This document shows, one piece after another, positions 1 through 11,945 of a stretch of 64,000 nt of DNA. A program made the position numbers and the translations under genes. The DNA lies in the NCBI RefSeq assembly GCF_030440425.1, contig NZ_CP098023.1, positions 3,930,001 through 3,994,000 on the forward strand, given 5' to 3'. The notes below the pieces were generated by a model, which was given only the letters and a program-made list of their open reading frames with translations, was not told the origin of the DNA and ran no database searches. Within the stretch, counting starts at the first letter, position 1. Each line of letters starts with the position of its first letter. Origin of the DNA: Microbulbifer sp. MI-G. GTDB taxonomy: Bacteria; Pseudomonadota; Gammaproteobacteria; Pseudomonadales; Cellvibrionaceae.

Positions 1-324
<324 letters not shown>

Positions 325-536
325 TTACCGGAGTCTGCAGCAAATACAAGCGCACTGCGGCAAGAGGCCCAGGCTGTAAAGGATGTTAGAGAGGAACTAA
401 GCCATGGGCGGACAGGTCAATTATCTCGTGAACCAAGGCGGTTTTTTTGCTATAAAGCCGCCTCAATGTCTGTTTTTTAGACACTTGGAATACCAAGCGC
501 AGATAACAACGACCGCCGGCGCCGCCCGTTAACACC

Positions 537-1916
537 ATGCAAAACCACCGCAAACCGATTCCAAACCCCCGTATTGGCGCCTTGTCCAAACATTTTCCCC
601 GGGTACATGCACTAACCGCTGGTGTCGCTGTATTTGTGTTGGTGCTGGCCGTATTTATTCCCACACCGGAGGTAGAAGCCAGGCGCATGCCCCTGCCGGT
701 CAAACTCTCTCCGGTCACTGGAGAAACCGGCGAGGCCCACCTCGATACCACTCTCGCACCCCATCAGGCTGTGCCATTGGCCAGTGCCGGCACAGAAGCC
801 CTTCAGTCACTGAGTCTGAAAATACGCAATGGCGATACCCTCACTGATCTTTTCAAGCGCGCCAAAGTGCATGCCAGCGAGATGTATCACTTGCTCGGCA
901 GCGGCAGGGAAGCCAAGCAATTGGCCCGCCTGGCTCCGGGGGAAGAACTCACCTTTTTGCTGAATCCAGAGGGACAGCTACAACGTCTTGAGCTGCACAA
1001 GGACCGGCTGAGTCAAGTCAGGTTTACCCGCACAACGGGAAACACATTTAAACACACCCTGGTACAGCGCGAGCCGGACAGCCACCCGGCCTATCGTCAC
1101 GGTGAGATTAGCAGCTCACTATTTGTCGCCGGCAGTGAGGCGGGATTGAGCGACAGCCTGATCATGGAAATGGCAGACGTTTTCAGTTCCGATATCGACT
1201 TCGCGCTGGATATTCGCAAGGGCGACAGCTTTAGCATTATGTTTGAAGAAAAATTTTTCGATGGGGAGAAAATTGGCAACGGGCCCATTCTGGCAGTCAG
1301 TTTTACCAATCAGGGCAGGACCTATAGCGCTGTGCGCTACGTCGACAATAAGGGCGACGCCAACTACTTTACGCCGGAAGGCAAGAGTATGCGCAAGGCC
1401 TTTATCCGCACTCCATTGGATATTGTCCGTATCAGTTCTCACTTTAACCCCCGGCGCCTACATCCTGTGTTCAAATCCCGCCGCCCTCACAACGGCACCG
1501 ACTATGCCGCACCCCGCGGCACGCCCGTCTATGCCACCGGCGATGGCCGTGTCATCGCCTCCAGTTACAGCAAGGCCAATGGGAACTATATATTCATCCA
1601 ACACGGCGAGCGCTATGTTACCCGCTACCTGCACCTGACCAAACGCAAGGTGAAAAAAGGCCAGCGTGTACAACAGCGCCAGGTGATTGGCACCGTGGGT
1701 TCCACCGGTTATGCAACCGGGCCACACCTGCACTACGAATTCCTGGTGGATGGCAGGCATCGCAACCCGGCCACCATAGTGCGCAAACTCCCGAAAGCGA
1801 AATCGGTGCCGACCTCTGAAATGACCCGCTTTAAGAACCAGACCCAGCCATTACTGGCAAAACTGGCCAGTTACCAGGGACCGGCACTGGCCAAACTCGA
1901 CGAGAACAACCCATAA
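537..1916 (+). CDS. mepM: M23-family peptidoglycan DD-endopeptidase (MepM-like)
   Basis: Predicted periplasmic zinc endopeptidase that cuts peptidoglycan crosslinks during wall growth. The 459-residue protein has an N-terminal membrane anchor (about 24-43), an OapA/LysM-like region (about 85-150), and a C-terminal M23 domain. The zinc and catalytic signature is intact: HNGTD (H318, D322), a YLHL motif near 366, and HLHYE (H397, H399). Length and domain order match MepM/YebA proteins. In Pseudomonas the mepM gene lies beside tyrS and anmK, as here. Its stop codon is only 13 bases before the likely anmK start, so the two probably form one operon linking wall hydrolysis with wall recycling. Confidence 0.88.
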   Translation: MQNHRKPIPNPRIGALSKHFPRVHALTAGVAVFVLVLAVFIPTPEVEARRMPLPVKLSPVTGETGEAHLDTTLAPHQAVPLASAGTEALQSLSLKIRNGDTLTDLFKRAKVHASEMYHLLGSGREAKQLARLAPGEELTFLLNPEGQLQRLELHKDRLSQVRFTRTTGNTFKHTLVQREPDSHPAYRHGEISSSLFVAGSEAGLSDSLIMEMADVFSSDIDFALDIRKGDSFSIMFEEKFFDGEKIGNGPILAVSFTNQGRTYSAVRYVDNKGDANYFTPEGKSMRKAFIRTPLDIVRISSHFNPRRLHPVFKSRRPHNGTDYAAPRGTPVYATGDGRVIASSYSKANGNYIFIQHGERYVTRYLHLTKRKVKKGQRVQQRQVIGTVGSTGYATGPHLHYEFLVDGRHRNPATIVRKLPKAKSVPTSEMTRFKNQTQPLLAKLASYQGPALAKLDENNP

Positions 1917-1929
1917 AGTGGCAACCGAT

Positions 1930-3039
1930 ATGCCCAGTCTTTTTATCGGCCTGATGTCCGGTACCAGCGTCGACTCGATTGACGCGGTACTGGTTGATTT
2001 CGGCGATGAAGGCAAGATGAAGCCAAGAATTCTGGCAGCCATAGGACACCCCATTCACGCCGCCCTTCGCGATGCTATATTGGCCCTGTGTGCGCCTGGT
2101 CCCTCCGAACTGGACCGCGCCGGGCAACTCGACCGCCAATTGGGCCAGATCTTCGCTGAGGCCGCGAATCTGTTACTGGCGCGTGCCGGCGTTGAGGCCA
2201 ATGCCGTGACCGCGATCGGCAGCCATGGGCAGACTGTGCGGCACCGCCCTCCGGGCACCGTCACCTCGCCCTTTACCCTGCAGTTGGGCGACCCCAACAC
2301 CATCGCAGCCCTGACCGGTATCAGTACAGTGGCAGACTTCCGTCGCCGCGATATGGCCCTCGGTGGCCAGGGCGCGCCTCTGATGTCCGCATTTCACCGC
2401 GCTGTTTTTAGTACCGGGACCAATCGTGCCGTCGTGAATATCGGCGGCATCGCCAATATTACCGAATTGGCAACAAACGGCAGTGTGTACGGGTACGATA
2501 CGGGTCCCGGCAACGCACTGCTGGATTACTGGGTGGGTTTGCACAGAGATCAACCATTTGACCGGGACGGGGCCTGGGCCGCCAGCGGCCGCGCCAATCC
2601 GGAGTTGCTCAACCGTCTGATGTCCACCCCCTACTTTGCCGCTGAGCCACCCAAAAGCACCGGCCGCGAGACATTCAATGCCAGTTGGCTTGAGCAGGCC
2701 CTGGCGGGCCTGGAGCTGACGCCTGCAGACGTGCAGGCAACCCTGTCGGAAGTTACGGCAGCCAGCATTGCCGAGGCGGTACACTTGTTTGCAGACGGTG
2801 GAGAGCTACTGGTCTGTGGCGGTGGTGCCAAGAACAAAAACCTGCTGTCCCGCCTGCAACGGAGACTGCCTACCTGGTCAATTTCCAACACGAATACCTA
2901 CGGAATTGATGCTGACTGGCTGGAAGCCGTGGGGTTTGCCTGGCTAGCCCGGCAGACACTGCTCGGCCTGCCAGGTAATTGCCCCGGCGTCACCGGAGCG
3001 CGTAAAGAAGCCGTTTTGGGAGCAATCTACCCGCCCTGA
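1930..3039 (+). CDS. anmK: Anhydro-N-acetylmuramic acid kinase
   Basis: Phosphorylates and hydrates 1,6-anhydro-MurNAc, feeding recovered wall sugar into the recycling pathway. The sequence begins MPSLFIGLMSGTSVDS, the family's ATP-binding opening, and contains GSHGQTVRHRP and DTGPGNALLDYW, both diagnostic of AnmK. From the ATG at 1930 the protein is 369 residues, the usual AnmK length. A GTG at 1918 in the same frame is an alternative start, one base after the mepM stop. AmgK and MurU, which use the MurNAc product, are encoded near 39-41 kb in this same window. Confidence 0.94.
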   Translation: MPSLFIGLMSGTSVDSIDAVLVDFGDEGKMKPRILAAIGHPIHAALRDAILALCAPGPSELDRAGQLDRQLGQIFAEAANLLLARAGVEANAVTAIGSHGQTVRHRPPGTVTSPFTLQLGDPNTIAALTGISTVADFRRRDMALGGQGAPLMSAFHRAVFSTGTNRAVVNIGGIANITELATNGSVYGYDTGPGNALLDYWVGLHRDQPFDRDGAWAASGRANPELLNRLMSTPYFAAEPPKSTGRETFNASWLEQALAGLELTPADVQATLSEVTAASIAEAVHLFADGGELLVCGGGAKNKNLLSRLQRRLPTWSISNTNTYGIDADWLEAVGFAWLARQTLLGLPGNCPGVTGARKEAVLGAIYPP

Positions 3040-3062
3040 GGGCAGATACACATCCAACCGGC

Positions 3063-3416
3063 CTATATGGAGAAGGAGGAGCCACAACCACAGGTTGAGG
3101 AAGCATTGGGGTTTTGCACAACGAATCGAGAACCGGACAGGCCCTCTTCATAGTCGACATTGGCGCCCACCAGATAGGGATAGCTCATGGCGTCAACCAA
3201 GACCTGTATGCCATCCTTTTCAATAACGGCATCATCCTCAGCAACCAGTTCGTCAAAAGAGAAGCCGTATTGGAATCCCGAGCAGCCGCCACCGGTGACG
3301 AATACCCTGAGCTTCAGATCTGGGTTGCCCTCTTCTTCCAGCAGGCTCTTTACCTTGGCCACAGCACTATCTGTAACCACCAGCGGTACGGGAGAAAAGG
3401 ATACAACTTCTGACAT
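3063..3416 (-). CDS. erpA: Iron-sulfur carrier protein ErpA
   Basis: A-type Fe-S carrier that delivers clusters to apoproteins such as those of isoprenoid synthesis and respiration. The 117-residue protein has the three conserved cysteines of the HesB/IscA fold: C45 in GGGCSGFQY and C109/C111 in the C-terminal CGCGSSF. N-terminal [19 protein letters not shown] matches the family. It lies convergent with anmK, with only 23 bases between the stops. Gene order anmK-erpA is the same as in Pseudomonas. Among A-type carriers the length and C-terminal ending favour ErpA over IscA. Confidence 0.94.
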   Translation of the reverse strand: MSEVVSFSPVPLVVTDSAVAKVKSLLEEEGNPDLKLRVFVTGGGCSGFQYGFSFDELVAEDDAVIEKDGIQVLVDAMSYPYLVGANVDYEEGLSGSRFVVQNPNASSTCGCGSSFSI

Positions 3417-3575
3417 AAGTCTCTCTCACCTCATCAGGACCATCCCGGCCGGCATAAAGCCAGACAGAACGCAGTCCGGGGGCCCATCATGCTTAAACCC
3501 AGGAAATCAGTCAAGTAATGGACAAGTGCCCCTGATAGCACTGCAATAGCGCGCGTTCCCGGTACAGAGACTGGC

Positions 3576-4019
3576 CTAGGAGACTTCAATCACGGTCTCG
3601 TCTTCCGTGTAGCCAATCCTTTGGGGCTCACCGGCAGAGCTGACATCCACGTTGGAGACCAGGGCACCATTCACCTGTGCCCCTTTGACCATCTCTATCA
3701 ACTTATAGTGTACATTGCCCTCCACCATAGCTTTGGCGGCCAGCTCCAGATGGCGCGCGGCATACACATCGCCATGTACATGGCCATTGATCACCACCTG
3801 CGGCACGCGGATCTCCCCTTCGATAATACCGCCCTCAACAATTTGCAGGCGCGCCTCACTGTCGCTGTTAGCGCTGACATTGCCTTTCACCTTGCCTTCG
3901 ATGACCAGGTTTCCGCGAAAATGGATATTGCCGGACACTTCGGTCTGACGTGCAATCAGGGTGGTGTGGTTACTACCGTTACTGGCCATAGTGGTTTGTT
4001 TCTCTTTTTTTCTCAACAT
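3576..4019 (-). CDS. Bactofilin family polymer-forming protein
   Basis: Bactofilins form cytoplasmic or membrane-attached polymers that position wall enzymes and other proteins. The protein (147 residues from the ATG at 4019; a TTG three codons earlier is possible) has the repetitive glycine/hydrophobic beta-helix pattern of the family: VSGNIHFRGNLVIEGKVKGN, then repeated turns EGEIRV, VNGHVHGDVYA and EGNVHY. Short polar tails flank the helix. It follows the DUF6776 gene by 33 bases on the same strand and probably shares its transcript. No transmembrane segment is seen. Confidence 0.88.
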   Translation of the reverse strand: MLRKKEKQTTMASNGSNHTTLIARQTEVSGNIHFRGNLVIEGKVKGNVSANSDSEARLQIVEGGIIEGEIRVPQVVINGHVHGDVYAARHLELAAKAMVEGNVHYKLIEMVKGAQVNGALVSNVDVSSAGEPQRIGYTEDETVIEVS

Positions 4020-4052
4020 ATTCTCCAAAACCTCATGCCTGTGGCATCGTTG

Positions 4053-4796
4053 CTAGCTTTTCTGAACCAGCCAACCATAGCGCTGTTCAATATTGAACCC
4101 TTTGCGCCCGGTGGATTTGAGCAACAACTCCACACCCTCGGGGACAAACCCCTCCGGTAAGCGCAGCTCGCCCTCGATATTCTGGAAATACTTGAAACGC
4201 AACGCAATGGATTCGTTCTCCACCTGCTCGGATAACGCCTTCAGGGGATAGCGCTTCACCTGCCCATCCTCGCGCCCAACCACAGTAACAGTGGCTGAGC
4301 CCCTGACCACATTGCGCCGCGCCGCTGACTGCTGCACCTGTAATTTGTACTGATACATTCTTGCATCGGCGGTTTGCGAAAGGATAAAGCGGCCAATAGA
4401 AACGCCCTCGCCGCCATCCGCCGGCGCCATAACGCCCCGGTAAAAAGAAATCTCCTGCTTCAACTCGGCAATCTGGTTTTCTTTTTGCACCAGTTCAGCG
4501 CGCACAGCCTCGCTGGCCTTGTCACCAATCGCCAGGGATTGCTCAGCGGTTGTCGCGCGCATACGCAGGGTTTCATTTTCGCCCTTAAGGGCCGCCAGAT
4601 GCTCCAGAACCTTAGTGTGCTGCACAGTCTTTTCATCCAGACTCTTACGCAATTGGTACTGCCCGGTAAAATAGGAGCCGGCAGCCGTGGCCAAAACCAG
4701 CAGAGTGACACCAACTGTGGCGAAAACACCAGAAAAGGGCTTATGGGGCACCACCTTCATGCGGTACTGCTTGCTGCCTTTAACTTTGAGCTCCAT
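4053..4796 (-). CDS. DUF6776-type inner-membrane coiled-coil protein
   Basis: Function unknown. The 247-residue protein has one N-terminal membrane segment (about residues 25-45) after a short basic cytoplasmic tail, then a predicted coiled coil (about 50-115, rich in E, K, L and Q). A periplasmic C-terminal domain follows, holding repeated beta-strand-like stretches (YQYKLQVQQS, GSATVTVVGREDGQ, LRFKYFQNIEGEL). This architecture fits the DUF6776 family, which in Pseudomonas relatives sits between argC and a bactofilin gene, as here. The linkage suggests the membrane protein and the bactofilin act together on envelope organisation; that is inference from context. Confidence 0.75.
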   Translation of the reverse strand: MELKVKGSKQYRMKVVPHKPFSGVFATVGVTLLVLATAAGSYFTGQYQLRKSLDEKTVQHTKVLEHLAALKGENETLRMRATTAEQSLAIGDKASEAVRAELVQKENQIAELKQEISFYRGVMAPADGGEGVSIGRFILSQTADARMYQYKLQVQQSAARRNVVRGSATVTVVGREDGQVKRYPLKALSEQVENESIALRFKYFQNIEGELRLPEGFVPEGVELLLKSTGRKGFNIEQRYGWLVQKS

Positions 4797-4849
4797 AAAG
4801 TCCGTTGCGTTTTATTCGGGTTTTATCGATTGTCGTGGGTGTCCCGATT

Positions 4850-5896
4850 CTAAGGCAGTACCGCCGGACTCTCCAAGCCCAAGGTCTCACTCAGGCCAAA
4901 CATAATATTCATATTCTGTACCGCCTGAGCCGAAGCGCCCTTGGCGAGGTTGTCGATGACCGACATGACCAGCAGCGTGCCCCGCCCCTGTGGCTGCATC
5001 ACAGAGAGGCGACACAGATTGGTGCCTCTCACACTGCGTGTCTCCGGGTGACTGCCGGGGGGCAGTACATCTACAAACGGCTCATCCCTATAGCGATTTT
5101 CATACAGCGCCTGAAGTTCGGCAGCTGACAGATGGCCCCTGGCTTTTGCCAGCAAAGTGGCGTGGATACCCCTGACCATCGGCAACAGATGCGGCACGAA
5201 AGTAACTTGAGCAGGGGTGGCTCCCGGAGGCTGGACTCGGCTCAGGCCCTGCTCTATTTCCGGCAGGTGCCGGTGACCGGAGGCGGAGTAGGCGCGAAAA
5301 TTATCGCTGTTTTCGGCCAGAATCAAGCCCGTTTTGCCCTGACGTCCGGCACCACTGGCACCACTGGCAGCACTGGCTACCAGCCCTTCGGACTCCACCA
5401 TATCCGCCTCCAACAGGGGAATCCAACCCAGTTGAATCGCAGTGGGGTAACAACCGGGACAGGCAATCAGCTGGGCCCCCGCAATCTCGGCGCGATTGAC
5501 TTCAGGCAACCCGTAGACGGCCTCCTGAGCCAGTGCCGGCGCCCCATGCACCTGGCCATACCAGCGTTCCCAGGTGGGAATATCCCGCAGGCGAAAGTCC
5601 GCGGAGAGGTCGATTACCCTGATACCCCGCTCGAGCAGAGGCGGGACCTGGGCCTGGGCAGCACCGTGCGGGGTAGCGAAGAACACCACGTCACAGTCGG
5701 CCAAGCGGTCGATATGCGGTTCGCAGAAAGCCAGCTCACAGTGGCGGCGCAGATTGGGAAAAAGCTCCGCCACACGGATATCTTTCCGGGAGCGGGAAGT
5801 GATGGCAGTGACTTCAGCCTGTGGATGCACCGCCAAAAGCCTCAATAATTCCAGCCCCGTATAGCCGGTGCCACCGACAATTGCTACCTTGATCAC
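4850..5896 (-). CDS. argC: N-acetyl-gamma-glutamyl-phosphate reductase
   Basis: Third step of arginine synthesis: NADPH-dependent reduction of N-acetylglutamyl phosphate to the semialdehyde. The start is taken as the GTG at 5896, giving [20 protein letters not shown], which matches the family's first residues. A GGGAG lies about ten bases upstream, and the protein becomes 348 residues, the usual length. The frame extends to an upstream ATG at 5935, which would add 13 unconserved residues. The glycine-rich NADP motif (GGTGYTG) and the active-site cysteine in [13 protein letters not shown] are intact. It is divergent from the CLC gene. Confidence 0.95.
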   Translation of the reverse strand: MIKVAIVGGTGYTGLELLRLLAVHPQAEVTAITSRSRKDIRVAELFPNLRRHCELAFCEPHIDRLADCDVVFFATPHGAAQAQVPPLLERGIRVIDLSADFRLRDIPTWERWYGQVHGAPALAQEAVYGLPEVNRAEIAGAQLIACPGCYPTAIQLGWIPLLEADMVESEGLVASAASGASGAGRQGKTGLILAENSDNFRAYSASGHRHLPEIEQGLSRVQPPGATPAQVTFVPHLLPMVRGIHATLLAKARGHLSAAELQALYENRYRDEPFVDVLPPGSHPETRSVRGTNLCRLSVMQPQGRGTLLVMSVIDNLAKGASAQAVQNMNIMFGLSETLGLESPAVLP

Positions 5897-5992
5897 CTTG
5901 CTAGAATCTCCCGGCAAATCCACCAACTGGGGCAATAATCATAAAACCAGCAGAGCACTTTATCACAAGCACCAGCATTTGAAGGATCGGCG

Positions 5993-7813
5993 GTGTCACA
6001 GCGTCCAAGGAAATTACTCAAGAATACGCTAGCCCGGTGTTTGCCCCGGAAAAACACGCTCGAGCATGTGCGTTTACGGCTTTCCGCGAGAGAGGACCTG
6101 ATACCACTGGCAGGTATGGGACTGCTTATCGGTATCCTGGCCGGCGGCGTGACCATTCTGTTCCGGCTGGCAATGGAGTGGCCCACCACATTTTTTTTAT
6201 CGGTGCCACAGAATTATGAATCCCTCTCGCCCCTATGGCGGTTTATTCTGCCGGTACTGGGGGCTTTGGTGATTGGCTTTATCTACTTGCCACTGAGCCC
6301 CAAACACTACGACGTCGGCGTGGTACACGTGCTTGACCGGCTCTACAACCACCAGGGGAAAATGCCGGTACAAAATGCACTCCTGCAGTTTTTTGCCGGT
6401 GCCATCATCCTGATCAGCGGCCATTCGGTGGGGCGCGAAGGCCCCGCAGTGCATCTCGGCGCGGCCAGCAGCAGTGGCTTGGCGCGCATCCTTCACCTGC
6501 CCAACAACGCCGCACGCAGCCTGCTGGGCTGTGGGGTGGCCGCGGCCATCGCCGCGTCATTTAACACCCCACTGGCCGGTGTGGTGTTCGCCATGGAGGT
6601 GGTTATGCTGGAATATTCCGTGGCGGGATTTCTACCGGTCATGCTGGCGGCGGTGGCCGGCAGCACCCTTACCCAGCTCACCTTCGGGCGCGAGCCGGAT
6701 TTCAATGTACCAGCAATCCAGCTTAACTCCCTGGCGGAGCTGCCCATTCTGGTTGTCTGTGCCCTGGCCATCGGTACGCTGGCGGCCCTATTCATCTGGG
6801 CCCATCGCAGCCTTGCGCGCCAGCAATACCGCTCACCACTGCTGCGCTTTCTGCTGGTGGGCCTGGTGACCGGCACCATTGGCATCTGGGTGCCGGAAAT
6901 TCTCGGCGGCGGTTACGACACCCTGCAAATGGCAATGCTCGGCGAACTCGGTATCGCCACCCTGGCTGTGGTGGTCGCGGCCAAGTTGGTAGCCACGGCC
7001 CTGGGCTCCGGCCTGGGCATTCCCGGCGGGGTGATCGGGCCCAGCCTGATTCTCGGCGCCTGTCTGGGGGGCATCGCCGGCGGGCTCGCCAATCTGTGGC
7101 TGGGCCAGCACGCTGCCAGCCCCGGTTTCTATGCCATGGTGGGAATGGCGGCGATGATGGCTGCCATGCTGAATGCGCCACTGGCGGCGTTGCTGGCCAT
7201 ACTCGAGCTGACCTACAACCCCAATATCCTGTTTCCCGGAATGATGATGATCGTAGTGGCCACAGTGGTGAGCAGACAGCTGTTCTCCACCCAGGGTATC
7301 TACCAGGAGACACTGCGGGCATTGAACAGGGCCGGCACCCCCAGCTGGCGCCAGCAGATGCTCAGCGGTGTCGGCGTCGCCAGTGAAATGGACCGGCACT
7401 TCATCGTAACGCCACAAATCATCACCCTGGCACAAGCCAGGGAATACATCGCCCAGCACCCCCAGTGGATCCTCATTGACCTACCCGATGAACCCTCGCC
7501 ACAGTTACTGCGCGCCGCTGACCTCGCTACGTTCCTGCAGGGCGACGCAAAAGGTGAAATCCCGGCAACCGCTGCTGCAAAAGAGATGGGGATTGCCAAA
7601 GCGCCACCGCGGATCGATCTGCTGAAAATACCCGGTGAGCGCAAACAATTGGCGGAGTTGAACTGGTACGCCACTTTACTGGAGGCCCAACAAAAACTGG
7701 AGAGCACCGGCGCTGACGCCCTGTACATCAGCCGCTACCAGAGCGGTCCGCTGGACAATCGCATCGCAGGTATTATTCTGCCAGAGCAAATTGATAGTTT
7801 TTACCGCAAATAA
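5993..7813 (+). CDS. CLC-family chloride channel/transporter
   Basis: Integral membrane chloride-conducting protein of the CLC family (606 residues, GTG start at 5993 with GAAGG upstream). Roughly ten or more hydrophobic helices fill residues 35-440. Family motifs are seen: GHSVGREGPAVHLGAA, holding the GREGP gating-glutamate motif, and GIPGGVIGPSLILGA, the GxxxP-type anion-coordination helix. The retained gating glutamate is compatible with H+/Cl- exchange, but exchange and channel activity cannot be told apart from sequence alone. The C-terminal 150 residues (about 455-606) look like a degenerate cytosolic CBS-type regulatory tail. It is 34 bases upstream of hemJ on the same strand. Confidence 0.9.
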   Translation: MSQRPRKLLKNTLARCLPRKNTLEHVRLRLSAREDLIPLAGMGLLIGILAGGVTILFRLAMEWPTTFFLSVPQNYESLSPLWRFILPVLGALVIGFIYLPLSPKHYDVGVVHVLDRLYNHQGKMPVQNALLQFFAGAIILISGHSVGREGPAVHLGAASSSGLARILHLPNNAARSLLGCGVAAAIAASFNTPLAGVVFAMEVVMLEYSVAGFLPVMLAAVAGSTLTQLTFGREPDFNVPAIQLNSLAELPILVVCALAIGTLAALFIWAHRSLARQQYRSPLLRFLLVGLVTGTIGIWVPEILGGGYDTLQMAMLGELGIATLAVVVAAKLVATALGSGLGIPGGVIGPSLILGACLGGIAGGLANLWLGQHAASPGFYAMVGMAAMMAAMLNAPLAALLAILELTYNPNILFPGMMMIVVATVVSRQLFSTQGIYQETLRALNRAGTPSWRQQMLSGVGVASEMDRHFIVTPQIITLAQAREYIAQHPQWILIDLPDEPSPQLLRAADLATFLQGDAKGEIPATAAAKEMGIAKAPPRIDLLKIPGERKQLAELNWYATLLEAQQKLESTGADALYISRYQSGPLDNRIAGIILPEQIDSFYRK

Positions 7814-7847
7814 GCAGAGTCCGATTTCATTTTCGAGGGGGTATCCG

Positions 7848-8270
7848 ATGCTGTGGGTCAAGGCTTTTCACATTATCGCCATGGTGAGCTGGTTTGCGGC
7901 ACTATTTTATTTACCGCGCCTTTTTGTCTATCATGTGGATGCCACAGATGCCATCAGTCGCGATCGCTTCTGCATTATGGAACGGCGCCTGTATCGCGTG
8001 ATTGCCATCCCCTCCATGATCACCACAATCGCCCTGGGTATCTGGTTATACAGTTTTAACACCAGCTACTACACTGCCGCAGGCTGGATGCATGCAAAGC
8101 TCGCCTTTGTGGTATTGCTGCTGGTTTATCATCATATATGTGGCGCCTATGTGCGTAAATTTGCCCGGGACAACAATACCCGCAGCGGACGCTTTTTCCG
8201 TATATTCAATGAGATTCCAACACTGGCTCTGATTGTCATTGTCGTCCTGGCGGTAGTAAAGCCCTTCTAA
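7848..8270 (+). CDS. hemJ: Protoporphyrinogen IX oxidase HemJ
   Basis: Small membrane protein that oxidises protoporphyrinogen IX to protoporphyrin IX, the penultimate heme step. Starting at the ATG at 7848 (preceded by CGAGGGGG), the protein is 140 residues, the standard HemJ length. It opens MLWVKAFHIIAMVSWFAALF and continues YLPRLFVYH, with the conserved N-terminal histidine and W/R residues. Four hydrophobic helices are visible. In Pseudomonas a hemJ homolog also lies near argC. The presence of hemL and hemB shortly downstream reinforces a heme role. Confidence 0.9.
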   Translation: MLWVKAFHIIAMVSWFAALFYLPRLFVYHVDATDAISRDRFCIMERRLYRVIAIPSMITTIALGIWLYSFNTSYYTAAGWMHAKLAFVVLLLVYHHICGAYVRKFARDNNTRSGRFFRIFNEIPTLALIVIVVLAVVKPF

Positions 8271-8352
8271 GTTGGCGTTTAGTACTACCAAGTATCGTCG
8301 GCTCAGCAACTAGAATTAGCCGCACAGCTATTGGCAGCCACCCAGAACCCCT

Positions 8353-9138
8353 ATGGATACACCACAGCCCATTATCCTGACCATCACCCACCACGATCCC
8401 AGCGGTAGTGCCGGTATCGCTGCCGATACCGAGACGGCAGTCAGCCTTGGCTGCCACGCCGCTTCCGCCGTCTCTGCCATCAGCGTCGGCAATACCGGTG
8501 AACTGCTCGGGGTGGCGCCGATGGACGACAGCCTGCTGGTGGAACAGACCCGAACGGTCCTCGAGGATATGCCGGTGGCGGCCATCAAGATCGGCTACCT
8601 GGGCTCGGTGGAAAATGTGCGGGCACTGCACAGCGTATTGAGGGACTACCCGGATATCCCGGTGGTTATTGATCCGGATGCCACACTGGCGGACAAGGAG
8701 AGTGTGCTCGCCCCTCCTCTCTGGTCAGCCATGGCGTCCCTGCTGCTGCCCCATGCCACTATGGTCTGCCCAAACCGGCGCGAAGCCCGCGCTATGGCGG
8801 TAGAGGCGGATGTACTGGATGCAATGGCTCAGGAGTTGCTGGAAGGGGGCTGCCGCTACCTGCTGCTCACCGGTGTCCCCTGCAAACAACAGCTGCAAAA
8901 TCGTCTCTACGACGTGCGCGGGCTGATCCGCGAATTTCACTGGGAGAGACTGCCACCGGCCGCCTACGGAGTTTGCGGAACCCTGGCCACTGCGATCGCC
9001 TGCCACATCGCCCATGGCCTGACCATCATTGAGGCGGTAAGTCGCAGCCAGCAGTACACCTGGAGCGCCATCAGAGACAGCCGCCGACTGGGCATGGGCA
9101 GGCCGATCCCCAACCGCCTCTTCTGGTGTGAACGCTGA
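8353..9138 (+). CDS. Diverged ThiD-like hydroxymethylpyrimidine kinase
   Basis: Member of the PfkB/ribokinase fold related to ThiD, which phosphorylates HMP and HMP-phosphate in thiamine synthesis. The 261-residue protein keeps the fold: DPSGSAGIAADTETAVSLGC near the N-terminus, PVVIDPDATLAD in the middle, and a C-terminal nucleotide region. Its catalytic motif is unusual: GVCGTLATA where ThiD has G(T/S)GCTL. The cysteine is displaced by one position, and the substrate region reads SVGNT where ThiD commonly has a TxQNT/TVQDT-type motif. In Pseudomonas thiD also lies near hemL, so this is the positional equivalent. Activity on HMP-phosphate is uncertain. Confidence 0.78.
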   Translation: MDTPQPIILTITHHDPSGSAGIAADTETAVSLGCHAASAVSAISVGNTGELLGVAPMDDSLLVEQTRTVLEDMPVAAIKIGYLGSVENVRALHSVLRDYPDIPVVIDPDATLADKESVLAPPLWSAMASLLLPHATMVCPNRREARAMAVEADVLDAMAQELLEGGCRYLLLTGVPCKQQLQNRLYDVRGLIREFHWERLPPAAYGVCGTLATAIACHIAHGLTIIEAVSRSQQYTWSAIRDSRRLGMGRPIPNRLFWCER

Positions 9139-9328
9139 GCAGTCTCACGGCCCCTTCCTCTTACAAACGGAAATCCCGCACCCAACGCAGGTGAGCGTCT
9201 GACTGGCCTGCCCGTCACCGCCTCTCAATCAGCAGTGTCCACCGCGCTGCACATTGTCCCAAAAGCCCAACGCCGCGATAATATCCCACTGGTCCCTGGT
9301 GTTTTGCACAATTTCAGAAAAAAATTCT

Positions 9329-11901
<2,573 letters not shown>

Positions 11902-11945
11902 AAATTCCAAGGCGGATATACAGGGCGTAGCACCACATCCAAACT

